64,000 bases of DNA from Nectonema munidae (taxonomy: Eukaryota > Nematomorpha > Nectonematoida > Nectonematidae), in assembly GCA_030549495.1 (NCBI GenBank), contig JAUIRK010001057.1, positions 186,001-250,000 of the forward strand, given 5' to 3'. This document shows, one piece after another, positions 45,070 to 57,997 of this stretch (positions are counted from its first letter, which is position 1; each line of letters starts with the position of its first letter). Under the pieces are notes generated by a model. The model was given only the letters and a program-made list of their open reading frames with translations, searched no databases and had not been told where the DNA came from. The position numbers and the translations under genes are program-made.

Positions 45070-47150
45070 TTATTAGTGAACCACTCTCTCTACTGTGAAC
45101 TGTGAACATTTTTCTTGGTCCCAAATATCAAATTTTAATACAAATGACACTCTATTTAGTGAACATACATTTTGTTCACTCAGGCATATCACTACAGCCA
45201 TGCTCAGTCATCAGGCAATTGTCTCATTAAAGCCATATCACACAATAAGAAACCACAGCCCTCTATTTGTAATTTAACAAAAAGATATTTTTCACCTCCA
45301 GCACCTGGTCCCTTTCATGCATGGCTGATTCTTTTGTGTCTATGTGGTTATATCATTATAAATTTATTTTAATTATCTTTCTTTGTGTGTTACAGAATTA
45401 TATGAATTAGGAAAATTCTCAAATCGCATAAATATTTTACAATGGAAAACAAAAACAAATCTTCGAATATTGAAAAGGTCATGACGCCCAAGAGAAAAAA
45501 ATTGTTAATATAAACATATGGAATATCTGTCGGTGCGGTCAGCAATATTCTAAAACGTAAAAGGGAAATTTTAGAGCATGGTGAGGAAAACTGCAATCCT
45601 GAGACAAAAAGACTGCGAATCTGTGAAAATGAAGAACTAAATAGTAAAGTGTAGCAGAGGTTCGTCGCAAAAAGATCCAAAGGCTATCCTATATCTTGTC
45701 CATTGGTTCAAGCTCAGGCTCTGAAATTCGCTGACCAACTGAATTCAAAGCATCAAATGGATGGTTGGAGAAGTTCGACGTTCGTTATAACAAAAAAGTT
45801 GTGTGGTGAAAGTGCTGGTGTTGATGCTGAAACCGTAACAATGTGGAAGCAGCGACTTTCCTCACTCATTGATAACTATATTGTGATGACATCTACAACT
45901 GCGACGAAACAGGACTCTTCTTTAAAGCCATGCCAGACAAGTCACTCTTAATGTCTCAAGAATTAGCACATGGCAACAAAGTCCCCAAAGATAGACTCAC
46001 GCTGTTGCTGGGTGCAAACATGAGTGGCACAAATAAATTGAAACCCCTTGTAATCGGCAAAAGTGAAAAACTATGTTGTTTCAAGCATAAAGATAAGTCT
46101 AAGTTACCTGTGACCTGGAGACATAGTAAAAAAGGGTGGATGAATTCTCTTCTGTTTGAAGATTGGTTAAAAGACCTCAACAAGTCAATGAAATTCCAAA
46201 AACGAAAGATTATTTTGTTTATCGACAATGCTCTAGTTCATCCTAAAGTAGAACTGTCAAACATAACCGTTGTCTTCTTTCCAGCAAATTGTACTAGTGA
46301 GCTTCAACCAATGGATCAAGGATTTATCAAAGCAGTGAAGTGTGGTTATCGAAAAAGAATGTTACAGAAAGTTCTCCTCAACATGGAATCTTCTGCAAAT
46401 GCAAGTGATTTTGTCAAATCCATTACGATCTTTGATGCTATTTATTGGATCGCTCAAGCCTGGAAAGATGTTACACAGAGCTGCATCCAGAAGTGTTTTC
46501 AACGTTCAGGTTTTTTTGAAAGATTCACTACTGACGAGATAGAGGACAGCATTGATGGTCTTCAACCTCTCGTAAATCTCATTGCCAAGCAAAGTCAAAC
46601 AGAACCGATCTCTGCTGAAGATTATGCCGATATTGAACATTATGAACTTGTGCATGTTGGTAATTCTGATGATTGGGAGCAGGAAATCGTTTCCTCCTCA
46701 TACTCTGAGCGTGATATTGAGTCAACTGAGGACATTGACAGTGAGATAGTCAAGCCGTCTCAAGCAGCAATCTTACAAGCTTTGGATACACTTATAGCTC
46801 CAGCTTCTGGTGACAGTAAAGTTTTGGACATCATTATGCAAACTCAGTCAGCAGTGCATGATATGCTACTTAGAAACAGACTTACGTCATTAAAGGACTT
46901 TTTCAAGAGTTCCGATTCACAATGAACACTTTTATTTTACACTTTTTCATGTGTATAAAAATTGTGCACATATTTTTTTCTGATAAAAATTTCATTTCAT
47001 GTCCTTAACAATAAATCTGTGATTAATTTCATACATATTTTGATGTTTTATCATCTTTCAACATATATTCTGATTAGTGAACACCCCCAATTAGTGAACA
47101 TTTTTGGTCGGTCGCAAAGATGTTCAGTAATGGGAGGTTTGATACTTATA
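45070..47150 (+). mobile_element. Tigger/pogo element
   Basis: Both ends carry repeated TTAGTGAAC and GTGAACATTTTTxxTYGGTC motifs in inverted arrangement (left about 45073-45120, right about 47075-47147). The right terminus read inward begins AGTATCAAACCTCCCATTAC, matching the Tigger-type CAGTA..ACCTC consensus. It encloses a transposase. It lies 430 bp downstream of the ASZ1 gene, which is on the other strand. Confidence 0.75.
45442..46925 (+). pseudogene. Tigger (TIGD-like) transposase, nearly full length but interrupted
   Basis: ATG at 45442 opens MENKNKSSNIEKVMTPKRKK; after a stop near 45511, TYGISVGAVSNILKRKRE is the N-terminal helix-turn-helix. A second stop lies near 45654. LVQAQALKFADQLNSKHQ and WKQRLSSLIDNY cover the second DNA-binding domain. 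A one-base shift near 45885 separates this from DDIYNCDETGLFFKAMPDK. The rest is open to 46925 and holds FIDNALVHP and LQPMDQGFIKAVKCGYRKRM. The three catalytic Asp (CDETG, DNA..HP, MDQG) are all present. The C-terminus is acidic (SSSYSERDIESTEDIDSE), as in TIGD proteins. With two stops and one shift it is inactive, but fairly young. Confidence 0.85.
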
Positions 47151-47286
47151 AAAATCAGACTCCAACGTAATAAATTCAACACCAACTCGTCGCTTCCGAC
47201 TTTGACTGGAGAAGGGCCACTCTTTATGCTTACAAAACTTCTAAAAAGTATTCATAATTAAAACTATGTTACTACCTAGGCAAAGT

Positions 47287-47368
47287 TCGATACAAAATGT
47301 CTTTAAATACAGAGTAGAAATGTTTTGAATTTTGTCAATACAAAATGTGCTTAAATACAGAGTATAAA
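47287..47368. repeat. Two-copy tandem duplication
   Basis: ATACAAAATGTSYTTAAATA followed by CAGAGTA occurs at 47290 and 47338, about 48 bp apart. Confidence 0.6.
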
Positions 47369-47577
47369 GGTTGTGTGAAGAAATGATAGCTTGACACATG
47401 ATGCGATTGAGGAAATGGCGAAAAATAATTAAAAAAAAAAACGAATATTTTATTAATTGTGTTTTCCTTTTTAAAAGAGTTTTTATATAAACTTAAAGCA
47501 GAGTAATTGTATTTTATGTGAGACTGGTGTCGCATTGTGCCTGAAAGGGTTAAATGAATAAATAATTAACGTCGTGA

Positions 47578-50500
47578 TTACGTTAACTTTATTTTGAAAG
47601 GACTCGTGGTCAACACTTTCAATGGCGCCTCAACTTCCTTGATTGATAAATCCTTCGCTTGCCGTATTATTTTACACCGATCTCCCACTTTATCAACTCC
47701 GATCTAAATGAGTTATGTCTTCGTTAAAACACGCATGCAAGAGCAAAAAACGAAGTTACGTCTTTCAACTCACTATCCCCCATTAACGTCAGCATGTCTA
47801 ATGTGATATTATGATCGCGGAACGTTAGAATGAAATCTTGTAAGTTGAGAGCGGCAAGAAACATCTCCAATTCACCATAAATGATATAACTAGAGTGGGG
47901 AAAAGAGTAAAATGAAATATATCTGAAGCAATCACGTTTTTTACCTTCTATTTGAATTGTTGCCTTGAACATTGCAACGCTTATTTATGCTTGAGTTATC
48001 TTCTGCGCTTATTTGTGAGTTGATGAATTCTATCACCTAATTCGTATGAACATTTTTTAAACATGAATTGTGTGACGAGAGTCCAAAAAATTGTGTTAAT
48101 ATTTATATAAAAAAGTCGGCGTTGATTGACCAGTTTTACTTCAAAATAAAAGATAGCATAATCATCGTATGAATATTTATGATTGTCCTTGAAAGCACTT
48201 GATTAATAAATTGTTAAGATTGCAATACTAAAAAAACATTTTTCTTAAATTCAATTATATTTAAAAAGAAGTTTCTTGAAAAATAATCATACAATGTTTG
48301 TTACTATAAGATCCCTTAAAAATCAAAAAACGACCATTTTTTGAAAACATATGCAATGAAACCCTCCCCCTTTATATTAAACATCCTAAGGACTCAATAA
48401 AATTGTTTTTAATAAAAAAATGTCTAAATTCTTCGAAAAAGTAATGCCTATTTAGAGGTCGCGAATAATCGAGGTTTTACAGATGATAATATTAATGTAA
48501 AGATAATGAAAAAGTGTTACGTCATTACTGCAGTTGTAGTATTTGGCAATGTCTAGGCAAGTTTTCTTATACTTTGATGTATGATTGATATTAGCCCCGT
48601 AAGCAACAAGTGTTTGCATCGATGTCAGGTCATTCGCATGTGCTGCCCAAAACAAAGGCTGAAAGGGTTAAAGAGGAGATAAAATAATTTTGAAAAATCT
48701 TTAATCACTCACCGTCCAACCCGAGTAATCTTGAATGTTAAAATTTGCTTTATTGCACAGAAGAAATTCAACAACACTGCTTCTACGCGTTTCACAAGCA
48801 TATATCAATGCTGTTTTGTTTAATCTGAAAAAATGTGTTAAGGTAAAGAAAATAGACTCAGACAGTTAAACAGAGAGAAATAAGTTCGTTATAAAATCAA
48901 AGAGTTTATATTTTAAGAAAATTGTTAGAATTAAAATTTTGAAAAAGAATTGGAATGGAAATTCGTGCAAAATTTCCTATTTAAACGACTACTTTTATCT
49001 TATAAATTTTATCGACCATAGAGAAGCAAGTTCTAAGCGAATCAAAAATTTGACTGATTCTAATAATTAATTTATAATTGTTTACTATACCTTTTTGAAA
49101 AATGAAATATATTAAAGAAATTAGTAAACTCAAAATTTAAAGAAATAATACTCAACGTTATGGAAAAAATTGACCTAGAAGTGGATTGATTATGGCCACT
49201 TGAGTATATTTAAATATTAATAAATAATTATGATAATTCAATCAAAATTTTTTAATTAGCTAATTATCTATTGGACTATGTAATTAGCTATCCTTCCTCT
49301 GTCCGATGTGATAATTATAAAATAGTGAGATAAGTTAAAATTTAAGGTTACCTGTCTGTTTTGTTGATTGTGGCGTTATAACGAAGTAACATCTTCATTT
49401 GTTCAATGATTATTTCTTCATCCAAAGAGCAGAGATTAGAGGCGAGAGTCATCAATATTGAAAATTCGGAAATGCAATAGTTTGGGTTTGCTTCATTTTC
49501 CAGCAAGAAACTCACGACTTGTGTCTTTGCGAAGAGACAGGCGTGCATCAAGGGAGAATGCTGATTATATGTTAAGCGCATATCAATTTCGTGGCCTTAA
49601 GATTTGATAATGAGATAACAAAACATTGACAAGAAAATATAAAGTGTTGGGCTAGTGTAGGAAATGTCCATTAAATGTGAGTTCTATACTTTTAATAGCT
49701 CATATAATACAGACCTTAAGATGCGGGTCCAATGTGATAAAATGGGTCAAATAGACTTAAAAACTTAAAAGATTTTACCTCTCTAGAACGTCACCTCATA
49801 AAATGTCACTTATGCCCTAAAACACACCTTAAAAATATAAACTTTGAATTTGATATTTTATAAAATGTACATGTCTCAAAAAAGAAAATCTCTCTAGAGA
49901 AAAGTAGAGGTCAAAAAAGCATGATTCAAATTCAATACACTAATAAAATAAACATTCGTAAAACCAAAATTCAAATTACTATTACTAGATAAAATAAAAT
50001 ATTTGTTGAAACATGGGGCGTGAGTAAGGTTGGTTAAGTACTGGGTTTCGATAACTTAAGGTCTTGGGTTCGATCCCCCATCAAGTCAACTTTCTCATAG
50101 TTCGATACAAGCGGCGCAATTGTGACCCCACAAAAAAAACGCTCATTCAAAAATTGTCCAAAGTAGAAATGAAATTTCAAGTTGGTGAATTGCAAACTTT
50201 TCTCTGGATTTCTACTATTTTTTGAATATAAAACATTCTGAATGAGCAAAAATATTTTATAACAGGATTCCCAACCAAGTCTTGAAATAAAAGTCTCTGA
50301 CTTTTGTGTTTATCAAACTCATATCAGTCCAATTTTTCATATACCCAAAACGATTTTGCATTTAGATATTTACCAAATGTTTATGCCAACTTAAGTTCCA
50401 CAAGAAGGCTTGATGAGATGGAAAATACAAGCTATAAACTGTTCTGATACCCTGGTCTACGAGAAAAATGTACTTATTGATATATAAAAAGGTAAATCGG

Positions 50501-51427
50501 AATAAAAGAGGGAAAATAACGAAAAAAGAGTAAAAATCTTTTAGAAGCGGAATTCATTTCACTAAAAAAATAAGGTGCGTTCAAAATAGTGTGATAATTT
50601 TTAAAATCTTGAAAAGTCAGCATGTCTTTTACAAATTTATAATAACAATCAATTGCTCTACTTCTGCAATCTCCCTATCAATGCTATAAACTAATTCTTG
50701 CATCTTCTTTCTATTTTTATCGTTCTGCTTTTAGAGCTATTAGCTGTACTGTTCTATTCTTTCTGTTGCTTTACCTCCTTCGATTGATTATGAATAGCAA
50801 CTTATCTGATACAATTTTGAGTATGAGTGAAAGGTCAGTCGTATCTTAAATAGGGAGTACTTTAAAATAAAAATCTAGCTTCTCTTCATTTGCCCGTACG
50901 TTCTGGCATATTTTATATATGAAACAAAGTGCTCACATTTAGAGCGTGAGTAAAGGTGTTTATATGCCCATGGAACAAACTGTTCACATTTAGAGCGTGA
51001 GTAAAGGTGTTTATATGACGATCTTTTAAATTTTAAGACAACCTATACATAATTATAAATTATGTATACTATAATTTATAACGTGTAATACTTTTTAATA
51101 CGACGGACTACTTTATTGAAAATGACAATTAAAATTTCTGATAGACAAAGCATAAATCGAGTAAAAATTAAAAAAGTGTAAACCTTTGTTTTTGAAGAAG
51201 GATTTGATTTGATCGAGTTCACCATTTTCAATATTCATCAATAATTCATTTTCTTCCGAAAGTTGTAAGTTCGGTTTCTTTAAGAAAAAATTAATTTTAG
51301 GAACACTCATTTAAAATAAAGAGGGTGAATAACTATTTTAACAAACCTTTTTTTCTTGAAGATACTTTATTTCCTCACCACTATAATCGGAAAAACTGTC
51401 ATTTTCTTCACCTGCTGGCACAAACAT
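47578..51427 (-). CDS. ASZ1: ASZ1/GASZ homologue: ankyrin repeats plus SAM domain, eight exons
   Basis: Exons on the minus strand: 51347-51427, 51184-51277, 49352-49595, 48713-48824, 48521-48658, 47945-48036, 47760-47889, 47578-47703. They total 1,017 nt with every phase consistent, giving 338 aa. ASZ1 is a germline factor on mitochondria/nuage needed for piRNA biogenesis and transposon silencing. The N-terminus MFVPAGEENDSFSDYSGEEI resembles the acidic ASZ1 start. Residues about 60-220 carry ankyrin repeats (SPLMHACLFAKTQVVSFLLE; KTALIYACETRRSSVVEFLL; PLFWAAHANDLTSMQTLVAY), then LDIAKYYNCSNDVIEFI. Residues 255-320 form the SAM domain (YIIYGELEMFLAALNLQDFI; DIGVDKVGDRCKIIRQAKDL). The stop comes soon after SAM, whereas vertebrate ASZ1 (about 475 aa) continues into a C-terminal helical region and membrane anchor. 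AATAAA overlaps the coding end. An exon upstream of 51427 is possible because TTTCCAAG precedes the first exon. Confidence 0.85.
50016..50140 (+). repeat. tRNA-derived SINE, copy D
   Basis: Starts GGGCGTGAGTAAGGTTGG, with TGGTTAAGTACTGGG (A-box-like) and GGTTCGATCCCCC (B-box), then TAGTTCGATACAAGCGGCGC. It lies in the ASZ1 intron between exons 2 and 3, antisense to the gene. Confidence 0.75.
50921..51020. repeat. Two-copy tandem duplication, 51-bp unit
   Basis: CACATTTAGAGCGTGAGTAA followed by AGGTGTTTATATG is repeated at 50934 and 50985. It is in the ASZ1 intron; the two copies differ at only a few positions, so the duplication is recent. Confidence 0.75.
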
Positions 51428-52021
51428 ATTTCCTATTGGATCCTTGGAAATAAAAAAAAATGTAATTATAACCAGGTTACTTTTATCTCAAAAGAAAAAT
51501 AAATTGCATGGATATATCCATCAAATAAAAAGAAAGACTTATACAAATCATTGATAAATTTGTGATAATTAATCTTTTTTGCACAAATCAATAAAACACA
51601 TCACATATAATCAGGGCTTTGAAGTCGGTTACAGGTTCAAAAATTAATAAAGACCATGTATACAGCCAGAGATGGACAAGAGGGGACTATACCACTCCCT
51701 TAAAATTTTCAAATTAATATTTATAAAAGAATTTGAGAACTTTTATATAAAATAACACTAATCTTAACACCATTTCAGTCTTTTTTACAGATGACGGACG
51801 AAATAAATATTAATATAGAGATATAAACGGCCATAGATATTTTGGAACCTTGTTGGTAATGTTTTGTTAGACCTCCTTAAATTTTTTTATGGGTTCAGTT
51901 TCAATTTTATATAGTTTGCTCATGGATAAAAGGAATAATTTACCTTTTAAATAATATAAAAAAAGATATGGAATTGAGAAGATTCAAAATTATTTAGAAG
52001 GGGGTTAAGATGTGCGTAAAG

Positions 52022-53650
52022 TAAAGTGACCAGACGTCCCACTTTTGGCGGGACAGTCCTGATTTTCAACAAATTGTCTCGCATCCCGCGGCATTTAAAA
52101 AAAGTCCCGATTTTAGAAAAAAATGCGCGACAAGCCAGAAAACGGCAATATACGATTTTCCGTGGCCATGTGACTACTTCGCAAGGATATGAATTCCATA
52201 TTATTTTTGTTAATTTTTACTTTGGTAAAAAAATAATTATCATTATTTAGAATTGTTATTTACTTGATTTATTTTTTGGTTTTAAATTTTTTGTTTTAGC
52301 AGTTTTAATATATTTTTAATCATCAATAAAAGCTAAATAAAAGATGATTGTTCGAAAAGTATGAAAAAATGGAAATTTCGAGTTTGTAAAAAAAATTGTG
52401 AAAAAAATTAATTTTCAAAATATATTACTTTTTAAAAGTGTTTCATTGAAATTTATAAATTAGATTGATAAATTTTTTTTTTATTTTTTACTTGAAGTAC
52501 AAAAAATATATTGTTATAAAAATATATTCTTATTTCTATATATACACTGGGCGCGTTGAAATGCTTAATGAATTTTGTAAAACTGCGGGAGTGGAATATC
52601 AATACTTGGATACAGTAAACCCCGCTGGTTAGCTCTTTTGTCAGCTATGGTAAGAATTTTGAAAATGAATGATCCCTTAAAATCCTTTACAGGATAAATG
52701 TCCTAGAATTTTAGAAGAGTTTTGAAAAAGATTCTTCTAAAATTTGGTTAGTTTGCACACAATCAAGCAGCTATTTCAAAATGCCATAAAATTTATCGAA
52801 GGTGACAAAATTTTGGTAATCGAAGTGGCAAATGAAGTTAATAATTTAAAATTTCAGTGCCATGAGCGGTTAGAAAATAATTTCCTCAGGTTATTTATTA
52901 AGAATAAGGTGCAATAAATCGTGCACATGTCATGAATCATGTTAAAAAGTTGTATAGTAACTGCATAGATTATTTAGAAGAGTGGACGCTACATTACAAT
53001 TATATTGAACATTTTCATTTGGTTACATTGAAACAAGAACTTAAATGAAATGATGTGCAAAAATCATTCGATTATATTACTCAAAATTTCCCATATAGTA
53101 ATATTTCCGAAAATGATCTTCTTAATGAGGCATCATTATTAAAAAAAAAATATATTGATAATAAAGATTAAATTTTGGGCATCAGCGAAAATCGCGATAG
53201 AGAACAAATGGTTGAAAACGTTTCATCATTTTGAAGCAAACCATATTCGATACAATAATGCACTGAAGATAGTGGAATATGCACTGTCCTTACCAGGAAC
53301 TAATGTTGCAACTGAACGTGTTTTTCTATGGTGAATAAAGTATGGACATCTGAAAAATCACAATTAAGTGTTGAGACTTTAAAAGCCATTTTATGCGTGA
53401 AATATAATCCGAGTTCCTGTGAAAAATTTTTAAAACAACGACAGCAATCTACTAAAAAGAATTCACTCAAATAAGAAATATGCCAAAGAATAGATAATAT
53501 TATACATATTTTTTAATGTATTGTACTTATGTTTGAAAAAATATATTATACTATTTTTGCGTTCTATGAAATTTTTTGTTACCAATTTTTTAATCAAGAA
53601 CCCCATGCTAATGGTGTCCCGCTTTACCATGTTAAAATCTGGTCACATTA
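52022..53650 (+). mobile_element. 1.6-kb hAT element with perfect 8-bp target duplication
   Basis: Inverted ends TAAAGTGACCAGA and TAATGTGACCAGA (right end reverse-complemented), flanked by perfect 8-bp repeats GCGTAAAG at 52014 and 53651. Sub-terminal CGTCCCACTTTTGGCGGGAC and GTCCCGCTTTACC are characteristic of this hAT group. Internal sequence is decayed and partly deleted; the transposase C-terminus is described separately. Confidence 0.8.
53215..53475 (+). pseudogene. hAT transposase C-terminus
   Basis: ALKIVEYALSLPGTNVATER followed by VF, then after a shift VNKVWTSEKSQLSVETLKAI and LCVKYNPSSCEKFLK. This is the dimerisation region of hAT transposases. A one-base shift near 53325 breaks the frame. 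Confidence 0.75.
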
Positions 53651-54434
53651 GCGTAAAGCCTTATATGGGTTAGAATAAATCATATCATCAAGATAAATAT
53701 AATATAGTAATTAAAAATAAAATTTAATTGTTAAAAATTTATAATCATTAAAATAAAATTTTATGGATAAATTTGAATTTAAATATATATTACAATTGCC
53801 GACATCTTTAAAAAGAACAAAATAATATCCGATAAGTTTTTTTCAAAAATTTAAAAATTTCAACCATTAAAAAGAGATCTACTTTTAATGTGGCTAGCCT
53901 TTTTTCTTATAATCTTATAACTTTTTTTGTAATTTTAATCAATATTTTTAAAAATTTTATTATAATATCTAGCCCACTACAACCACGCAATAACCCATCA
54001 AAACACTCAATCGCTCACCATCTAATTTCTACGAACTACTTTCATATGCGAACCTCCTAAATGCCCAAAACTCTGTCATTATCTTCATACAATCAAACTT
54101 GCAATCTCACAACCCAGAAACTTCGCACACTACATCAACTTACATTAAAAAAACTAATAAAAAGAAAATCTACAAATATAACTACACTATTTTTGTTTAT
54201 TTAAGACCTATATTCTTTATCATACACCTACTACCTTTGACTACCACTGTCAAAAATCCAGCTTTCTACACTTCAAACTCCATCAACAACTAACGAATTT
54301 CTTTAAAAGTCCCTCTCTCATAATAACTTCGCAAGCCAAATCATTACAATTTTTTCAAACTTCAAATTTATACATTTTCAAGCATATGGAAAAGTTTGAT
54401 AGTGCCTAGATATTTCTTCCTATCTACCTATAAT

Positions 54435-54709
54435 CAGTAGTGGGATTCAACCGGTTAGCACAGGTTCGTTAGAACCGTCTCCTGGAATTTTGTGAGTTTG
54501 GCGAACCGACTAGTCGCTGTCAGTAGTCTTCTACCTCTCATCCGAAAAGAACCGGAACCGTTGAGACGGTACGTTTCGTTAGTAATTTAGTGTATAGTTT
54601 ATTTATACAAGTGGTGACCATATTGTTTATCAAAATTGTCATTAATTTGCTGACAAATTTGACTTTTTTGTAACATAACCGGCTGACAAAAATTTGAATC
54701 CCACTACTA
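54435..54709. mobile_element. 275-bp hAT MITE with perfect target duplication
   Basis: Ends CAGTAGTGGGATTCAACCGG and (reverse complement of the right end) TAGTAGTGGGATTCAAAT, flanked by perfect CCTATAAT at 54427 and 54710. Noncoding; it contains GGTTCGTTAGAACCG and AAAAGAACCGGAACCG. Confidence 0.85.
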
Positions 54710-55429
54710 CCTATAATATCTATAGTTTTATTATTAGAAAAAGAATGGTATATATTTTTATTTTCAAAAGATTGAGAAATAAAAAATTAATAAAAACTTT
54801 CACATTTAATTAATCTTATTTTCCAAATTTAATTAATTCAGTGAATTAATGTTATTTCTAGAAAATTATTCAAAATTCGGAATTAAAATCATGCCTTTAT
54901 AATAAAATTTTCTTCAGGTTGGCATTAAATATTCGATGTTGGCATGAATTAATCACTCATAGATGTATAAGATATCGAGAAATTAGTGTAATTTTACTTT
55001 GAGTCAAAGTTGATAAGTTAATATTGAACACATCAATACTTCGTTATAATCTACTATAACATAAAAATAAAATAGATTTTCTATCCATTTTCAAAAACAT
55101 GACGATTTTTATCAAGTTGCCTAATAATTTTGTTATTTATGAAACAAAACAGTGACCAAACATTGTTATAAATTGAAATTTAATATTTATCAAATGATTT
55201 AAAATGAGATTATACCTCATTTGACTTCACTAAAAATTCTCTCAATGATTTAGTCATTACCATAAATAATTTTGAAATGGAATACTCCACTGTTACCTTT
55301 GGTCTTTCAATATATCATATAAAATTGATTTGTTATATAAGAGGGAATTACCTCTTAATAGAATACAACTCCAGTGTTGAAAATTCTACTATTTCATCAA
55401 TTTTTAAATTGTGAAAAGTGTGCTCGGGA

Positions 55430-55780
55430 TTTAAAAAGGCAACAGGAATAACATAGACCGATTTCTATCATTCCTATTCTGTCTAAAATGTTGTTATATA
55501 TTCAGTTATATTCTCATCTCTACATTAATAATATGCTCTTTAGTTTTTAATTTGGTTTTAGAAAAAACCACAAAACTGAATTTCTTATGATCTGTTTGGT
55601 AGATGACATGATTAAAAATATTGAGTCGGGTGATGGTGTTTTAATCATCTTCATACATTTTGCTAAAGCGTTCGACTTATGTCTCATGAAATCTTGTTGA
55701 ATAAATTGCAGTTTTATGGCTTCATCTAATTTCTTTCCATTTTGAATCACTATACCATCAAGTAGTATATATGAATGATT
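55430..55780 (+). pseudogene. LINE reverse-transcriptase remnant (jockey/CR1-like)
   Basis: RPISIIPILSKMLLYIQ-like sequence (55450-55500) precedes FGFRKNHKTEFLMICLVDDM and IKNIESGDGVLIIFIHFAKA followed by FD, the RT region leading into block A. The expected catalytic Asp of I-D-F-A-K-A-F-D reads His (IHFAKAFD). A shift follows, then LLNKLQFYGF. A T/C-rich, TTCTTC-ending tract at 55930-55990 could be the element's 3' end. Confidence 0.65.
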
Positions 55781-55984
55781 ATACGAATGCTCAAATTATA
55801 GATTTGGCCATACCTAAAGCTTCTTAATATACTTATCCAACATTTTTTTTAATTTTTTTATTAATTATTATTTGGATGTACTAATATAAAAAGCGTAAAT
55901 ACTCACTTCAAGCTTTCTCATTTATTTTTGATATTTTCTTGTTCTTTTTTTTGTGTTTTTGTTACTAATAAATATTTCTTCTTC

Positions 55985-57282
55985 TTCTGAAAACATTATG
56001 AATACTTTTGTACTTACGCAGACACATTATAAGAATATAATTATAGAATAATAATTAAAGAAATGGAAATTGAATGCGACTAAAGAGATAGATTAGTAAA
56101 GCCTCAAGAGTTGTTTATTTGGATATAAGATGTGGATTTAAGTTATTGGATTTAAGGATTTAAGAAAAAAATATAGGTAGCTATGTAAGAAGAGATTTCA
56201 AAAAACTTTTCGAATTTAATTAATATGCTTGTGAAATTCTTGATGAGGTTGAGGAGATGGCTTCTCAGTTAATGGAGCTTTGAATTTAATCTAAAATAAA
56301 GAAGAGTGGTGGGAGAACCGAAAGGCTAAGTACTACGTAGGGGGTGAGAATACAGATAATATTCGATGTTTCTAGGATTTTGATGCAAGAGTTTATGAAG
56401 TTATGTCTGTGAGTGATATAGGATGGATATGTAACGATTAGGTGATATGCGGTTTCAAGTTGTGAGCAACAAAATTAACATTTATGGTTTCTAGAGAATT
56501 TTATACGAAAAGGATAATTTTTAGAGGATCTTTGGCCAGAGCGCAATCTCATTAATGTTTTGGAGGGTAAAAATTTATTTTTCGACCCAAATTGGTGAGA
56601 CGAGGAGGTTGGTGGAGTGTGTGAGGAATTGCTGCCATTGGTTTTTTGTGTTTAGTGTATTCTCACGAAAGAAGTAATTGGGATATATTTAGATCAGAAG
56701 TGTTGTGCATGTTTTAAAGAGGGATTGTTTGGCGATGTAATTAATGTGTATATTTTCAGAAATGTCTGAGTGTGTGGGGCACCAAAGATTGCGATGGTGA
56801 AGTGGTTAGATCAACGTTGGAATATGAATAGTAATTTAGAAGCAAAAAAGGGGATGTTTTTATTAAATAGATCCCTTGAAAGATTTTGAAAATCAGTGTA
56901 GAAGTAGATGTCTTTGAAAATGGTGAAGTCGTTGAGATGGTCAACAATATAATTGCTCGAAGAGTAAAAAGATGAAGTATTGGAAGTCTTAAGAATTCTG
57001 AGGTTAAAATATAATTTTTAATTAACAATCAAGTTTTAAGTTAACTAATTATTGAGTTCGAATAATAATACAATTATTAGGATTATTTTGTTAAATTTAT
57101 TTTCTTTTTACTCCAGTTCTTTGCATTTAAACTTTTTGGGCGCGTGTGAATAATATTAATTTTTTTTATATTTTCTTTTTGATTTATATCTTAGTATTTT
57201 TACCATTTATTTTTAATGTTATTTAGTTAGAAAAACTATAATTCTATATATATTTCAATTTTGGTATTTTTATCTTTTATAT
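55985..57282. other. Stretch without supported features
   Basis: The part from 56090 to 57000 is G-rich on the plus strand compared with its surroundings (many GAGG, GGTG words) and may be an old element, but no domain or terminal repeat was found. Confidence 0.35.
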
Positions 57283-57591
57283 CAGTGGTTCTCATTTCTC
57301 AACCGCGGCCCTTGCGGCCTACATATCATAGTTAAAAGAAAAATAGGTTAACAATATAATATTAAAACAGTCAAAATTTCACAAATTATTGGTTTATTAT
57401 TTATGAATAATATTTGTTGATTTTATGATATATATATGCAGGAATTTAGATTCAGTATAAATAATTAAATAATATTTCAGAGTTATTTAAAAAAGGCTTT
57501 TTATAAAGACCGATTTTATTCCTTTGGTACGGCCCTTTAGTTTAATCTTGGTTCATAATTTGGCCCTTTGTTAAAAAAAGGTTGACAACTG
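57283..57591. mobile_element. hAT MITE
   Basis: Ends CAGTGGTTCTCA and (reverse complement of the right end) CAGTTGTCAACC, with sub-terminal CCGCGGCCCTTGCGGCC and TACGGCCCTTTAG. No clean target duplication remains. Noncoding. Confidence 0.65.
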
Positions 57592-57773
57592 CTAATATAC
57601 ATTCTGTCTTCTTTGGAACAGTTTTTCTTAAACGCTACAAATTAATAGCAAACTTTAAGTCCTACCAAAAATTACATGCGCATCATACATAAAATATTAA
57701 AAACTTTAGTTTACTGTGCATTCACAATTAAGGAGTATGCCAATTAACATGAAAGTTTTAAAGGGTTGTCTAA

Positions 57774-57876
57774 CTCATTTAAGACTAAATTAAGCAGACG
57801 ACTTAAATTTCTATTTAATTCCATTGAAAGTAAGGGTTCGTCTTTGTTCCTATTGGGAGCATTGGTCTTAATTTGG
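57774..57876. mobile_element. TTAA-type MITE, copy 1
   Basis: Inverted ends CTCATTTAAGAC and GTCTTAATTTGG, flanked by CTAA (57770) and TTAA (57877). It shares GCAGACGACTT with the inverse strand of the next element, so the two are head-to-head copies of one family. Confidence 0.6.
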
Positions 57877-57997
57877 TTAATTTGTGACAACGCTTTAACT
57901 ATAATGCTATTCAGTTTTAGGATTCAAATAATTTAGCAAGGAAATCTAATTTTAGAAAAATTTAATATCAGATATTTTATAGCCTAGTCTTATTTAA

